The position numbers and the translations under genes were made by a program. The notes under the pieces were generated by a model, which was not told the origin of the DNA, ran no database searches, and worked only from the letters and a program-made list of their open reading frames with translations. From Cordia subcordata (Eukaryota > Streptophyta > Magnoliopsida > Boraginales > Cordiaceae), in assembly GCA_028554755.1 (NCBI GenBank), contig JAPTOF010000005.1, positions 6,519,501-6,583,500 on the forward strand: a DNA stretch of 64,000 nucleotides, written 5' to 3'. Below, piece by piece: positions 33,903-46,026 of the stretch. How positions within the stretch are numbered: the first letter of the stretch is position 1; every line of letters starts with the position of its first letter.

Positions 33903-34804
33903 TAAGTATAGCAGTCCCCTTATTTTCAAGAATTTGCAATACTATTTTGCAACATAGAATGTATTGAAAATCTCTTAAAAAAACAAGAAATATATAATTA
34001 AGTGATTTTTTCTTGTCGTTGAAACATTTCCTTCATCCTATTACTTTATAAAAGAATATAATATATTTATTTTGAGGCAATAAATTAAAGCATAAATTGT
34101 TTATAGTCTAATTGGTTGGAGAATTTGTTGTTTTAATTTGAGTTTGAGGGTTTAAAAATTTTTTAGCAACATTTCTTTTGTAAAAAAAACAAGGGTAGTT
34201 TGGGTAATTTCAGATAAAAAATTTAAAGAAAATGGTTTTTTTAACGGCAAAGAGTCCGATGTAATTTTGATAGACTGTAGGGGGATGATGTGGAATTTTT
34301 AGACCACATGGAGATCTAATGTACTTTTGAAGGACCACAGGGGACTCTGGTGCATTTTACCCAAATTTAAATCCCAAAAAATGTGGGTGTTTAGAGGGAG
34401 AAAACGTATATTAAAGAAAATCTTATCCTTTTTAGAATTTAAATTTTATGAATGGTTGAGATGATGAGGTCTATACATGAATAGATAAGATTTTCCTCAT
34501 ACATGATAGAGCATTTAATATGCAAGGATCCTAATACTTGAGTGATTAAGATGCTCTTGTATTATTAGTTCTCTCATATTGATATAACGATTTAGTCTAG
34601 TGGAGAAGAATTTTCATTTGCAAGTTTCAAACATATGTTCCTCAAAATATAAATGTACAACAACATATGTTTAATGTGTAAGGACAATGTTAAATTATAA
34701 ATAATAATCAGTTGTTAAATTAATAGTGTTTTAGTTCACAAATATTAAGCACTAAAAAATTCATCTTCAAATATACTGGATCAAAAGATCCTTAATTATA
34801 AAAA

Positions 34805-36058
34805 GCGTAAAATACACATTATTCTTCTATAATTTTTTTATTTGCTAATTACCTCCCTGAAATTTTATATTTACCACATTACCCCTCTATACTTTTCAAA
34901 AGTGACATTTTTGCATATATAAATATTACAACTTGTATTGTACTATATATTTTCACAAAAGTACCATTATTTTTAGCTAGCAACATTCAAATGATAATAA
35001 ATAAATAAAAAAAGAGGAGATTGTGCCACATTTTGCTTTAATACTTATCACATTACCCCCTATTCAAAAGGTGGTGCATAATCTTCTACTTTAGCATTTC
35101 CATCAAAATTAACTTATTCTAAATTATACATAGGGGCAGAACCAGGAATCTTTCATCAGGGGGCCAAGATCTATTAACGCATTTAAATAGAAACCATTTT
35201 CAAGAGATAATATTATTTATATATATATATATATATATCAATAATTATAAAAATAAAGGTTGGTGATTCTAGATATTTTAAACAAAAATAAGTATAAAAA
35301 ATATTATTTAACAAAGTAATAAAAAATTATGTAAAGAAAAATTTACTGATTTGGTCGATTAAATTAAGTTCTTCTCTCTTTTAGAAAATTATCTAGCCAC
35401 AACAAATACATAAATAATATACGAAAAAACTCCCTAAATAAATAAGCTATCTAAATTTTATGAATTTTTAAATTTATCATGCAAAAGAAAACACTAAATA
35501 GCTAACTAGCAAAACAAATAAAATAAATGTCACTAAATTTTGTTCACTAAAATGAGTTATTTATTGTAAAATTTTAATTACTAATATATGATCTACATAG
35601 AAAAGATATACTAAAAGGATTATTGTGAGAATAATTTTAGACCAAAGAAAAGAAGAAAAAAAATTTGGGGGGGGGGGGCATAAGAAGAATTTTGAAAAAT
35701 TTTACAACCACTAATATATATTTTTAATGCATTGGGGGAGCCGTTCACCCATGATTATACGCTATATATTTTCGCACAAAATACAATTGTTTTTAGCTAG
35801 CAATGTTGAAATGATAATGGATAAAGAGGATATTATGCCACATTTTAAAAAGTACAGGGAGTAATGTTGTAAGTTTTAAAAATAGTTAATCAACTAAATA
35901 GACAAACTACATGAGAGTATTCAGCTAATAAAAACAAATCACAAGGGATAACATGCCACTTTTTGAAAAGTACAAGGAGATAATGTGATAAATTTTAAGT
36001 TATAGAGGGGTAATCAGCTATATTATACAAACCATAGAAGGTAAGATGCATTTTACCC
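34805..36058. mobile_element. MULE-like MITE with 9-bp TSD and nested hAT element
   Basis: Perfect flanks TTATAAAAA (34796-34804 and 36059-36067). Ends GCGTAAAATACAC and, inverted, GGGTAAAATGCAT. Arms of at least 110 bp share TACCCCTCTATA and TACTTTTCAAAA blocks. The termini resemble those of the 32032 element, so the two may be one family. Host DNA alone would be about 0.6 kb. Confidence 0.85.
35131..35753. mobile_element. hAT-like element nested in the MULE-like MITE
   Basis: Left TAGGGGCAGAACCAGGAA, right (inverted) CATGGGTGAACGGCTCCC, close to the common plant hAT end TAGGGGCGGAGCCAGGA. Flanks ATTATACA (35123-35130) and ATTATACG (35754-35761) match 7 of 8. It contains a TA microsatellite near 35218-35238 and a G10 run near 35669-35678. 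Confidence 0.8.
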
Positions 36059-36079
36059 TTATAAAAAAGATTAAAAAAA

Positions 36080-36169
36080 ATTATAGGTAATTATTTACCC
36101 TTTGTACGTTAGTAACTGATTTTGTCGGGCACTAATTTTTGGTAACTAAAACCTCTTTTTGTTGTAGTG
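36080..36169. mobile_element. CACTA-like element terminus, orphan
   Basis: On the minus strand the sequence starts CACTACAACAAAAAGAGG at 36169, the usual CACTA/EnSpm terminal motif, followed by TTTAGTTACC subterminal phrases. The other end was not found in the window, so this is a fragment. Confidence 0.45.
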
Positions 36170-37461
36170 AGTGTGATAGAAACTAAAAATCATTTTGAGT
36201 CAATAAACTTCTTTCTTTCTCTTTATGTCCTTTACATTATAGGCCATTAAACGTGTAGTTTGTCATAAACCCTAGACCCAAAGAACATTTTTTAAGGGGG
36301 GAAAAAAGTTTACGCTCTAGCATTCACAAAGGTGATGACTCTTCAGGTTTCGAATTAAAAATAGCATATGATATATCCTAACCAACTACTTTAATGTACT
36401 GGATGTACCTATATCTAATTTCTTATATTATATAATTACAAAGGTCATAAAATTAATTTCAAATATTTCGGTTCCATATTAATCTTTTTAATCATTAACA
36501 ATAATCAAAGTTTCACCTTTATAGTTCAAAGAACGCCAGGGCTGATGTTAACAGTGTGAAATGGGGGCATATCATGAGAAGATTCTGCAAGCTTGGGAAG
36601 AAAATTTTGTAGCTCTGTTAGTAATGGCGAATTATGTAATGAATGGAACCTAAATTCCTTGCTTAGTTAGGTTTCGAGCCGTGAATCTTTTGTAAATGGA
36701 TTTAAATGAGAAATGAAATGCTTCTAACTTGCATAGCAAAAAGGAAAAAAATTCATCTTTATTCTTTCTCTATTTTCTCCCAATTTTAAATTTCCACCTC
36801 AATATTTTTCAATAAAACTATCAAAAAAAGTATCTCTATATCATCTCAATTTTTTGTTTCTTTTTCTTTTTTGCTTTAGCAGTAGTTGCTCTAAGAAAGA
36901 CATCATTAGTCTAGCTTTTTCTTTTTCTTTCTTTCTTTTTTAATAATAATAATAATTATGAATATCTCAATCTAGGTAGCATTTTACTAGATTCCTATTG
37001 GATTATAAATTTCATTGACGTTTTCAATACATGCTCTAAATCAATTAATAATAAATCAATATATTTATATATATATATATATATATTTCAAATTTGAAAA
37101 TTTTAACTATAATAAATTATTTTTTTATTAATCTACCTAACCCTTTATGTCATATCGTTGTAGCCCTTCACCAGCACGATGCCAACTTGTTTTGTTGTTC
37201 ATCCAAATTTGAAAATATGCACAAGACATGCCTATCAATGGTTTGGCATGCATCCTATTCTCCGTTTTATAATTGTCGAATCAGGACAAGCAATTCGATG
37301 ATCGAAGCGGCGACAAGAGCATCCAGTGTTGTATGGCATAATGCTTTTTGTTGGAAATTACTGTTCAAGCTGATGACCAAACCTCTTTAGATGATTGGAG
37401 GTGATTAGATGTTGCAATTATTCATCAAGGCTTAGTTAAGAAGGAAAGTAAAAGGGGGTTT
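36170..37461. other. Intergenic AT-rich DNA
   Basis: Includes a pyrimidine tract (CTTTTTCTTTTTCTTTCTTT, 36916-36935), a TAA run and a TA run near 37067-37086. A 98-codon ORF at 37094-37390 has no recognisable domain and no gene context. Confidence 0.45.
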
Positions 37462-37469
37462 ATATTTTA

Positions 37470-37862
37470 AGGTTAATTATATTAATATTTTCCTTATTTT
37501 TGTTATTGGTAACTATCCTATCTTTTATTTTTATTTGTGATAAATTAGTCCTACAACATGTAGGTTTTTATCTTTGTTAGTCCAAACTAAATTTTTGTTA
37601 AAAAAAACACTTTAAATCTCATGTAAGGCACATGTGAATTGCAATTTTATTTTCTTCTAAAGGCTAAAGTCGTGCATCTCAAGTGAGATTCAATGCGTTT
37701 TTAATGAAAAATTGCGGTTAAATTAGCCGTAACACAAAACAATTAGTTATATCAGCCAAAAAAAGCTATTAATTATAGAACTAATTTGTTGTGAACGAAG
37801 TATAAGAGATAAGATTGTTACAAGTGATGACAAAAATAAGAGACCATTAATGTAATTTACTC
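37470..37862. mobile_element. 393-bp MITE with ~100-bp TIRs
   Basis: Left AGGTTAATTATATTAATATT, right (inverted) GAGTAAATTACATTAATGGT; similarity continues through CTTATTTTTGT and ATAAATTAGT blocks. Flanks ATATTTTA (37462-37469) and ATACTTTA (37863-37870) match 7 of 8. Confidence 0.75.
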
Positions 37863-37870
37863 ATACTTTA

Positions 37871-38964
37871 TTGATAAACCATACAAGTGAGTTAAAGATC
37901 AAAATAAGTAGGAATATAGGGGCTAACTGATTTTCCAAAGTGAAGGGAAACAAAGTGGGTTTTCCACGGAATAACATCAACACAATATTCTCTTTTCTAT
38001 GGAGAGATGAGTAAGCAAATCTTTTTAAGAAGCTACTTATAGCATGCATCTTCTTGGATATTAATTATATCAAATAATTCTAAATAAATTTCTCAAAATT
38101 ATATTTTTGGGAATCGAATGCTAAAAAATGTGATTCTCAAAGAACGAAAAATTTATGTCATGAACAAAACGTCTCTTACCAGTAATAAAAGCATAGTCAG
38201 TGAGGGGAACTAATATAATCAATTATCTGATAATCTCCGCTTTTGTAAATATGCAGAGATTATGATTTACAAATTGGGAGTACGCAAAAAGATATATTTT
38301 TTGACTAGCTGATTACACACACGCACACACACACACACATATATATATAAAATAAATTTCAAGTTTCAAGTGTGATTTCCATGACCAAAAGCATTCATCC
38401 CATAATACATAAGTAATCTATAAATGGTACAGATTTGCATAATTCTTGTTGCTACTACATTGTTAAAACATTTTGACCCAGTTAAATGTTTGTAAATCAT
38501 CCCATGAACCTAGGATTCATCATAAAATTAGGTAAATAGCCCGAATCTTTCTGAAAAATATTTAACATATTTCTTTCCATTTAGTGGCTTAAAATATGAA
38601 TTTTCAAACTCGTGCCAAACCTGAAAATTGAATAGCAGTAGCTGTGATGAAATAATTTCAACAGTTGACTATCATTAGATCTCCCAATCCAAATCGAGCA
38701 TAAACACGTTCAATTATATATTTCTCTCAAATATAATGATAACCCACATTCAATTGAAGTTCATAAAACTCCAAATTAACAAATACCTAACATTTTTGCA
38801 GTGTGATTAGTGGCCTAACTTGTCTTCAAAAGTGTAGTAAAGAGGTGTTAATAATTAGTAAAAACCTTGGAACCATTCCTTGATTGCCAGCACTTCAATT
38901 TACATAGTGCATGCCAGTAAATATCAGACTCAAATTCAATTCGTCCAAAATGGTGGAGTTGATT
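37871..38964. other. Intergenic DNA upstream of the WAT1-related gene (distal)
   Basis: No gene seen. Contains the AC/AT microsatellite at 38309-38349. Confidence 0.45.
38309..38349. repeat. (AC)n(AT)n microsatellite
   Basis: ACACACGCACACACACACAC followed by ATATATATAT. Confidence 0.92.
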
Positions 38965-39225
38965 GAGTGATTATTGTAACGTTTTCTAAACGAGTGCAAC
39001 ATTACACCTGTTAAAGTTAATTACATACTTCATGTATATGAAAATTATTATTTTTAATCATTTTCTATTAAATATAACACATCTTTTAGAAGAATGAATA
39101 ATTGAAAAATAATAATTTAATGTGAGGATGATTGAAAATGATAAGTTGATATCAATGAAAATATTACTCTAATTTTAACAGGCATAATGTTACACTTACT
39201 AGAAAGATTGTTATCATAATGTTGG
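38965..39225. mobile_element. Small foldback/MITE in the WAT1 upstream region
   Basis: AGTGCAACATTACACCTGTT at about 38993-39012 is inverted at about 39180-39198 (AACAGGCATAATGTTACACT). Weaker pairing extends outwards to about 60 bp. Exact ends and target duplication are not resolved. Confidence 0.55.
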
Positions 39226-40061
39226 CTAATTTAGTGGCAAGATCACGAGAAGGCAAACATGCATGACGGTTGGCGGATCAAATCTCACTATTGCCTATAC
39301 ACAATTTTTGTTAGGATGACCAAGATTTCCTGGTTCACTTCTGCAAACGTGTATTCCACACTCTTTCTTTACGTCGCTCTCGTCGCCCTCAACGTTTCCA
39401 AAGAAATGATACTTTAATGTTAATGAATGGAAGAACTTGCTTTTCCACAGATTCCATCAGATTCCCCCCATGGAATATGCCAAAACCAAATCCCATACAT
39501 TACGAATCTCATGTATTTCGATTATAAATGTACAAAAAGTAAAAGGATAATTTTTATTTTATTTAGGGTTTAAATATAACAAAATATTTGTTACATTTAA
39601 GAAATTTCAGGAATAAGTCCCTCCCTTTCGATTGAAAAAAATATTTGTTACGTTTTCAATCGAGATAATGATATTAGAGTTTTTATATTTGATTTTTGTA
39701 AGACATCAAAAAATTTATTATGCTTAAAAGTAAAACTAATATAAATTTAAAAATACATCTGTTACATGTGAAAGTGTAACAAAGTTAAAATTTTATTGGT
39801 GTATACCTAAATTAGCTATACTTTCAAGCGTCACAAACATTAGTTATGTTTCAACTAATATAACAAACATTAGCTAGCCTCGAAATGTATCATCAATTTT
39901 TAATTATAATAAAAATCCTTACGCTTGAGCAAAGCATGATTAATTAATTTTGTTGCACTTCTAAACGTAACTAAGAGTACTTAAAATATGTACAATTATT
40001 AGCTTGGTTTCTTCTAGTGCCATGTTAACATTGCATAAGATTATCGCCAGCTAATTGCTAG
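39226..40061. other. Proximal upstream region of the WAT1-related gene
   Basis: About 0.8 kb with no repeat resolved by eye. It is the likely regulatory region of the gene starting at 40169. No specific transcription-factor site is claimed. Confidence 0.4.
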
Positions 40062-40069
40062 TATAAATA
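40062..40069 (+). promoter_or_regulatory. TATA box of the WAT1-related gene
   Basis: TATAAATA lies 107 bp before the ATG. A start site about 30 bp downstream would give a 5' UTR of about 70-80 nt, beginning near the CTTACACACAAAA stretch. It matches the plant consensus but is otherwise unsupported. Confidence 0.55.
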
Positions 40070-40168
40070 TGCAGCAAATGAGCTTGAAGTTCCTTACACA
40101 CAAAATAATCATCCTCACCATAATATAATCTCTATATCTCACTTTGCCTTTGAGAAATTAAAACGAAG

Positions 40169-41966
40169 ATGGAAAATACCTTGATTAGCTTTCTCAACAA
40201 TGCAAAACCCTACTTGGCTATGATATCTCTGCAATTTGGTTATGCAGGCATGAACATCATAACAAAGGTCTCACTGAACAGAGGGATGAGCCATTATGTG
40301 TTGGTTGTTTACAGGCATGCCATTGCTACTGCTGTCATTGCCCCTTTTGCTTTCTTCTTTGAGAGGTATACATATATATGATGGAGAAAACATTTTGGAT
40401 ATGAAGATTATTTTTCTCTAGTAATTAATACACATTATTATTTGCGCAAAGCTAACGTCTTGAAATTTTTGGTATTTTTACAGGAAAAAGCAACCAAAGA
40501 TAACGCTGCCAATTTTCATGCAAATTTTTGTTCTTGGTCTTCTTGGGTGCGTTAGTGTTTTCTAAACTCTTTCTAAACTCTCTCCCTCCCTTTTTTTTTT
40601 TTTTAAACTTAAAAAATTCAAGAAATACCAAAAGCGTATAATATAACTGATTATAGTTACCAAGAATGATCATACGACTTTTCGTGTCTAAGACGAAAGA
40701 TATGCTACTAGACCAAAAGGGTGTGCTTATTTAATTGACTGTGTAGCATCTAAATATTTAAATTGTGAAAAGTTAAGAATTTTTTTTTTATTTTTAGCAT
40801 CTTCAATTTTTATCTTCCTTCCCCGTGAAACACGTTGATTCTGAAGAAAGAAATGCCTACAAATTTTTGCTTAAAAAAATAAAAAATAAAATAAAATTTT
40901 AGAGAGAAAAAAAAATGTCGCGAAACACGCATGTCTCTTCCTTCAATTCAATGTGTAGGCCAAGTTCCACATTTTTCTCCTTTATCTTCTAGGGCGTGAC
41001 ATACGAAATTACTAAACTTGGTCGTGATAATATTCTCTTGTATCTGTTCCGGGGCATGACATATAGAAATTACGTTATAATAAATAAATAAACAAACAAA
41101 AAATTTGAACTTTAAAATTGAATGATCATACAGCGTTGGACAAAAATGCAGATCCATGACGACGTCCGGGATTAAAATAATAAGATATACGTGATTACTT
41201 CTTAATGATATTTGCTTCAATTCCTTTGTAGGCCGGTGATTGATCAGAACTTTTACTACGCCGGATTGAAATTGACGTCACCCACCTTCTCATGTGCAAT
41301 GAGCAACATGCTCCCTGCCTTGACATTCGTCATGGCTGTTCTCTGCAGGTACGCATGCACCTATTCTTCAACAGTTTAAATTTTCGGATCAAATGACAAC
41401 TTACCTACAATACTAAAAATTATCAAATTACAGACGAAGAATTTGAGACGGAAATTTATCGTGTCAAATTCAGAAGTTTGTTAGTAGTTGTATACATTGT
41501 GGTCTCAAGTAAAAGTTGATTGCGGTTATACTAACTCTTTGCATGGTGGATTAATGTGAAGGATGGAGAAAGTTGATATAAAAAAGGTAATATACCAAGC
41601 AAAGGTGGCAGGAACGGTGGTGACAGTGGCTGGAGCAATGCTAATGACATTGTACAAAGGACCAATTGTGGAAATGGTGCGGTCAAAGCACGTCCATCCT
41701 CGAAAATCTTACGTGACTGACACCACAGGGACAACTGATAAAGACTGGTTTGCTGGCTGCATCCTTCTCATTGTTGCTACCGTTGCATGGGCTGCTTTCT
41801 TCATTTTGCAGGTACTCATAACAAAGATTCTGGATTATTCTATCTAATATCAATTAATATTAGAATAAAGTCTTGCGTTTCTTAGTACAAACACTTTTAT
41901 ATGTTATAGTTATGATTGATCAAAAGGTTACCGCAATTTATACTAATCATCATCATCATCATTATT

Positions 41967-42001
<35 letters not shown>

Positions 42002-43527
42002 TGTCATTGTTATTATTACAACGCCATTATTTCACTCACTCCAATCATCCATGATTGTGGGTAATTCTGAGGAAAAAAGAAGAAGAAGAGGAAGAAAAAA
42101 GGATTCTCACGTAATTCATGTTATGCAGAAAGTGGCATTGAAGGCATACGAGAAGCATCAGCTCTCTCTCACATCAATGGTGTGCTTCATGGGAACTTTA
42201 CAATCTATTGTTGTCACTCTTGTCGTGGAACGCAAAAGCTCTGTTTGGCACATTGGCTGGGACATGAATCTCCTTGCCGCAGCCTATGCTGTAATCTCTC
42301 TCTCTCTCGGGTGTCACGCGTACCCATATAATATCAAATTAAGTCTTATCTCACTCGTTCATTTCCAGAATTATCTCAATTATTGCTCTACATATACGGG
42401 CACACAAAATTGAATAACTTCTTGATGGAGAAAAAGAAGTAAATGATAGGTTCATTTTTCGTGTGTTTAGGGGATTGTGACTTCGAGCATATCATACTAC
42501 GTCCAAGGGCTTGTGATGAAGACCAAAGGGCCAGTTTTCGCCACTGCCTTCAGCCCCTTGATGATGATTATCGTGGCTATTATGGCTTCTTTTATCCTGG
42601 CTGAGAAAATCTTTCTCGGAGGGTAATGTTCTATTTCAGTAACGATTCCATAAACTATGTTCAAAATCTAGTCTATTCAGTGAATTTTGTTTCGAATATT
42701 ATCAAAATGATTGCTTCATTTAAAAGTTTAAATTTTTTTACTGTTTGTTGATTGTTTTCGATTTATCTTCTCAAATAAAGGAGGATTATTCATACAAAGA
42801 CATATACTTTTCAAATAGATCGATAGTGCCAAATTAATACTTATAGTTTATTTAATCCCTTATGTTTATTTTTTTTAACAATTTAAGTTTCTTATCTTTA
42901 AAATACAATAAATAATCCTTATTATTATAATTTGTGGTGCCATTAGTTCTGAGCTCAACAATGTCATGAAAATAATGACATTAGTTCTATTCGAAAATTC
43001 AAAAAAAAAAAAAAGAAACTGACCAGCATCACAGAACTGCATCACAAAACTGCAAATAAGAAAATGTACTTTTTGACTTTTTTGAACTTAGAACTACTGG
43101 TGTCATTGCGAAGGTAAGAGACTGAATTACAAAATTGTAAAAATAAGATACTCAATTGTTAAAAAGGGTTAAACATAAGGAAGCGCAAATAAATTATTTG
43201 CAGAATGTTTATGTATGATATTTAATTGTTTCCGTCACTAATTGCATAACCAATTTCAATTTCTTGGACAGTGTGCTTGGTGCCGTTTTAATTGTTGTGG
43301 GGCTATATTCAGTTCTCTGGGGCAAGTACAAGGAAGAAAAGGAGCAAAATGAAAGGAGGAGAGTACTGGAGGATCATCACATACCTGAAGCTATAAAGGA
43401 TGTAGAAATCAATGTAATTTCACTGGAGAAGGCTGGAGATATTGAAGCAAATGGAGAGTCCCCATCCAAACGCCTACAAAAAGTCCAGAAAATTGAACGA
43501 AATGGTCACTTCGTCCCAATTTTGTAA
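40169..43527 (+). CDS. WAT1-related protein (nodulin MtN21/EamA transporter), 7 exons, 398 aa
   Basis: Exons: 40169-40365, 40484-40546, 41232-41348, 41562-41811, 42129-42290, 42471-42622, 43272-43527. All introns are GT/AG, the phases join without error and the sum is 1197 nt, so the gene looks intact. The protein has ten hydrophobic segments (roughly residues 14-34, 44-64, 73-90, 105-125, 137-156, 188-209, 219-241, 255-272, 286-305, 314-330) forming two EamA repeats. Family motifs include QFGYAGMNIITKVSLNRGM, YRHAIAT, NMLPALTFVMA, GWDMNLLAAAYAG, YYVQGLV and GPVFATAFSPLMM, then a charged cytosolic tail. Members are plasma-membrane or tonoplast carriers of the drug/metabolite superfamily; WAT1 itself moves auxin and others amino acids, but the substrate here is unknown. 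The third acceptor (GTGAAG) is pyrimidine-poor, the weakest splice site. AATAAA lies 14 nt past the stop. Confidence 0.95.
41946..42003. repeat. (ATC)n microsatellite in intron 4 of the WAT1-related gene
   Basis: About 19 ATC/ATT units. It lies about 125 bp upstream of the exon 5 acceptor, and its translations as His or Ile runs are not real. Confidence 0.93.
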
Positions 43528-43802
43528 ACTTAAAAAAATAAATAAATAAAAGGAGGAAAGGATGTGTTTTGCTCTCTTTTAATTTTTAATTTCGGGGTGG
43601 AAAAATTTTTGGGATCGTGAGTTTGCAAGAGTTTACTACTTTGGCTTACTTTTAATATTCTTTGTTGCCACTTTGCTTTCAATTAGTACTTAAATTTAAA
43701 TTCAACGTCAATATTTTATAGAAAGTTAAAGTGGTAGGTAGCTTGATAAGCACTATTCACTTCTCCGTATGCTCACCAATAAACTTAGAAGGACCTTTCT
43801 TT
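43528..43802. other. 3' flank of the WAT1-related gene
   Basis: Contains overlapping AATAAA-like signals at 43537-43550 and T-rich stretches at 43576-43593. The 3' UTR end cannot be placed. Confidence 0.45.
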
Positions 43803-44030
43803 GGGCTCGTTTAAAATTTATTTTTTTTAAAGTGCTTTTTTTAATAATTTTTGAAAAAATTAGTTTTTTAAAAAAATAAAAATTTTAGCTTATGAAAAAA
43901 GTTGTATTTGAATTTTTTTAAAAATTTTAGTTTTTTTTAAAGTTAAGCCAAATAATTATCTCAAAAAATATATACTTTTTCAAGGAAAAAAAATGTTTTT
44001 TCCTTGACAAAAGCCAATCTAAATAAGCCC
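43803..44030. mobile_element. MITE of the GGGCTCGTTT family downstream of the WAT1-related gene
   Basis: Left GGGCTCGTTTAAAATTTA, right GCCAATCTAAATAAGCCC, flanked on both sides by TTT. The body is the same A/T hairpin type as 33675-33902, with similar length (228 bp each). Confidence 0.72.
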
Positions 44031-44961
44031 TTTGAGCAAAATTGAAATAATCAACGTACATGTATTTACACATCCGGCATTTCACCTTTCGCTTAGTTGA
44101 AAATTAGGGTTGAGTTGCCTAATATGAATTAACTGATCTGACCGATCCGACCCATTCTTATAATTGGAAATGGGATGAGGTTGTTATTAACGGGGAGACA
44201 TGTTATGTAATTCTTCTCAACTCCCATAAACTACCTTGTGAAAGTTATGCAACTTTCTTCAACTCTACATAAATAAGTCTTTCTCTAAGTGAGAAAGATG
44301 ATGAACTCTAAAAACATTATAGAACGTTTTTCTCTCACTCTTAATTTACTATATGTAAAAGAAGTACAAGTGAGGGAATTTAAGTTTTGATAAATAGTAT
44401 ATTATCTAGTATTTAGAAAGTGATTCGAAGCAATTATGTAGTGGAGCAAATTAACAAATTTCTAGAGCACTTAATTGGAGGATGTCTGAGAGTACTTATA
44501 AGTTGGTCAAAATAGATTACTTATATAAGTAAAAGTGGCTTATTATTATAAAGTTATATATGTACATGTTTATGGCTTTCTTTCGTAGTCCATAAAGCTT
44601 GTATTTAATTGTGGCTAGAAACTAAATCAAACAAGATAATGCCCTACACAATACTTGGACAACAAATTATCACTTTCTATAAGTAGAACCTTTTACATTG
44701 TGATACATGCATCAAGAGGACTAATGGAAATGCAATTCTCTTTTTCTCCGGTATATCTATCTTTTTCTTTTGGGTATCTTTTTTAAGTTATTTTTATAAC
44801 ATATTATCAATACGATTAATCTCTTGTAATCATCATTCTTAGTGGTACAAAGAGACTTATATATACTAGTAATCATCATATTCATAGGGGTACAAAGAGA
44901 ATGATATGAAAATTAGGTGGAAAAAAATTATTCTTCACAATATGAGAATCTTTCATACTAT
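44031..44961. other. Intergenic DNA
   Basis: No gene recognised. A near repeat of TAATCATCAT and GGTACAAAGAGA phrases is seen at 44829-44900. Confidence 0.45.
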
Positions 44962-45240
44962 TAAGTTACCATCTTATTTAAAAATTTAAACTTTTAAAAT
45001 AAGGTTAATTCTATTTGTTTATTATTAACTCTATTTGTTTATTATACTTGACACGTCCCTCGCTTGCAAATATGAGTTGTTTATAAGCTTCGAACATGAA
45101 CAATTCTAATATTTTAAATTAGTGGTAGTGTAAGTTGAACCCATGACCTTAGTTCAGATACTATCTTAAGTTACCTCCTCATTTAAAAGTTTAAACTTTT
45201 AGAAGAGGAGTTTATTGCATTTCTTTATCATGCTTAACAC
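44962..45240 (-). repeat. Possible TRIM-like miniature LTR element
   Basis: Two direct repeats (44962-45054, 45167-45240) share TAAGTTACC, ATTTAAA-TTTAAACTTTTA and TTGACAC or TTAACAC blocks. Just inside the second, on the minus strand, TAAGATAGTATCTGAACT resembles a degenerate tRNA-Met primer site (TGGTATCAGAGC). Structure fits a miniature LTR retrotransposon, but the ends and a target duplication were not defined. Confidence 0.4.
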
Positions 45241-45539
45241 AAACTACAATTTTCAGTATATTTTCTTTTAATTTTTAATTAATATTATTTTAAACATTAT
45301 ATATATCATCATATCAAATATTATGAACTAAACATTTGTTGTTTAATAAATTCAAACAGTGGCAATTTGTCTAAAAATGTTTTATATTAATACTCATATA
45401 GTCATGAACTAAAGTTTATTACTTTTGATATACCAGGCAATAATACATAAGAATAAAATTTGACATTCAAATCCATATAGATACTACAAATTCTGGAGAA
45501 ATAATTAAGAGAAGAAAATTATGTGCCCATAAAGGATTG
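45241..45539. other. AT-rich spacer
   Basis: Nothing recognisable. Confidence 0.4.
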
Positions 45540-46026
45540 CTATAAGTTAATGATATTCTGTTATCATTATCTTGATGAAAGCGCAAGCGTAAATTGTAAG
45601 CGTAATATAAGGAGTGTATACATGAACTCACAGTATGATAACAATAAATATAAGTAATAGCGCAAGCACATTCTCGTTTAAGCTATTATTGTTCATGAAT
45701 TGTTGTTAAAGAAAATTGTTAACTAGTTTAGGCTAAGATCTTCCTACCTTGCCCTCTTCAGGATTAAAAAATATCTACAAGAACAAACCGTTAGGGTTGA
45801 GAGTGTGAAGGGGGACCTAACCCTATATATAATGTATTCTGACAGGCCTACCCATAAATGATTTTATCAAAATATATAAGCTTATGCACAAAAGAGCTAT
45901 ATGGAATTATGAGATGGGCTTAATTCAATATGATCACAAAGCTAACTTGTAAATCAAATATTTAGCCTATTTTATAAAACTAAAAATAATTAACGATAAT
46001 CCACTTTAAAGAAAAATATTCCAACA
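45540..46026 (-). repeat. 3' LTR of copia element C (outer edge uncertain)
   Basis: On the minus strand the LTR opens TGTTGGAATATTTTTC right after a GTGGGAGAC polypurine tract (46027-46035). Part of it recurs at 52475-52525. Confidence 0.65.

Larger units (their letters stand above)
32032..34362. mobile_element. Long-TIR MULE/foldback element, host of nested MITEs
   Basis: Flanked by perfect 9-bp AAATTTAAA (32023-32031 and 34363-34371). Arms start GGGTAAAAT and remain alignable for about 330 bp: left arm 32032-32217 plus 33375-33520, right arm 34362 back to about 34040. The left arm is split by the element at 32221. The loop between the arms contains another MITE (33675-33902). No transposase seen. 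Confidence 0.88.

Noticed and set aside
37094..37390. 98-codon ORF
   Set aside because: No domain, no neighbours, ordinary intergenic composition; expected by chance.
41916..42413. 165-codon ORF with a long isoleucine run
   Set aside because: It is an ATC microsatellite in intron 4 running into exon 5 of the WAT1-related gene; only 42129-42290 is coding.
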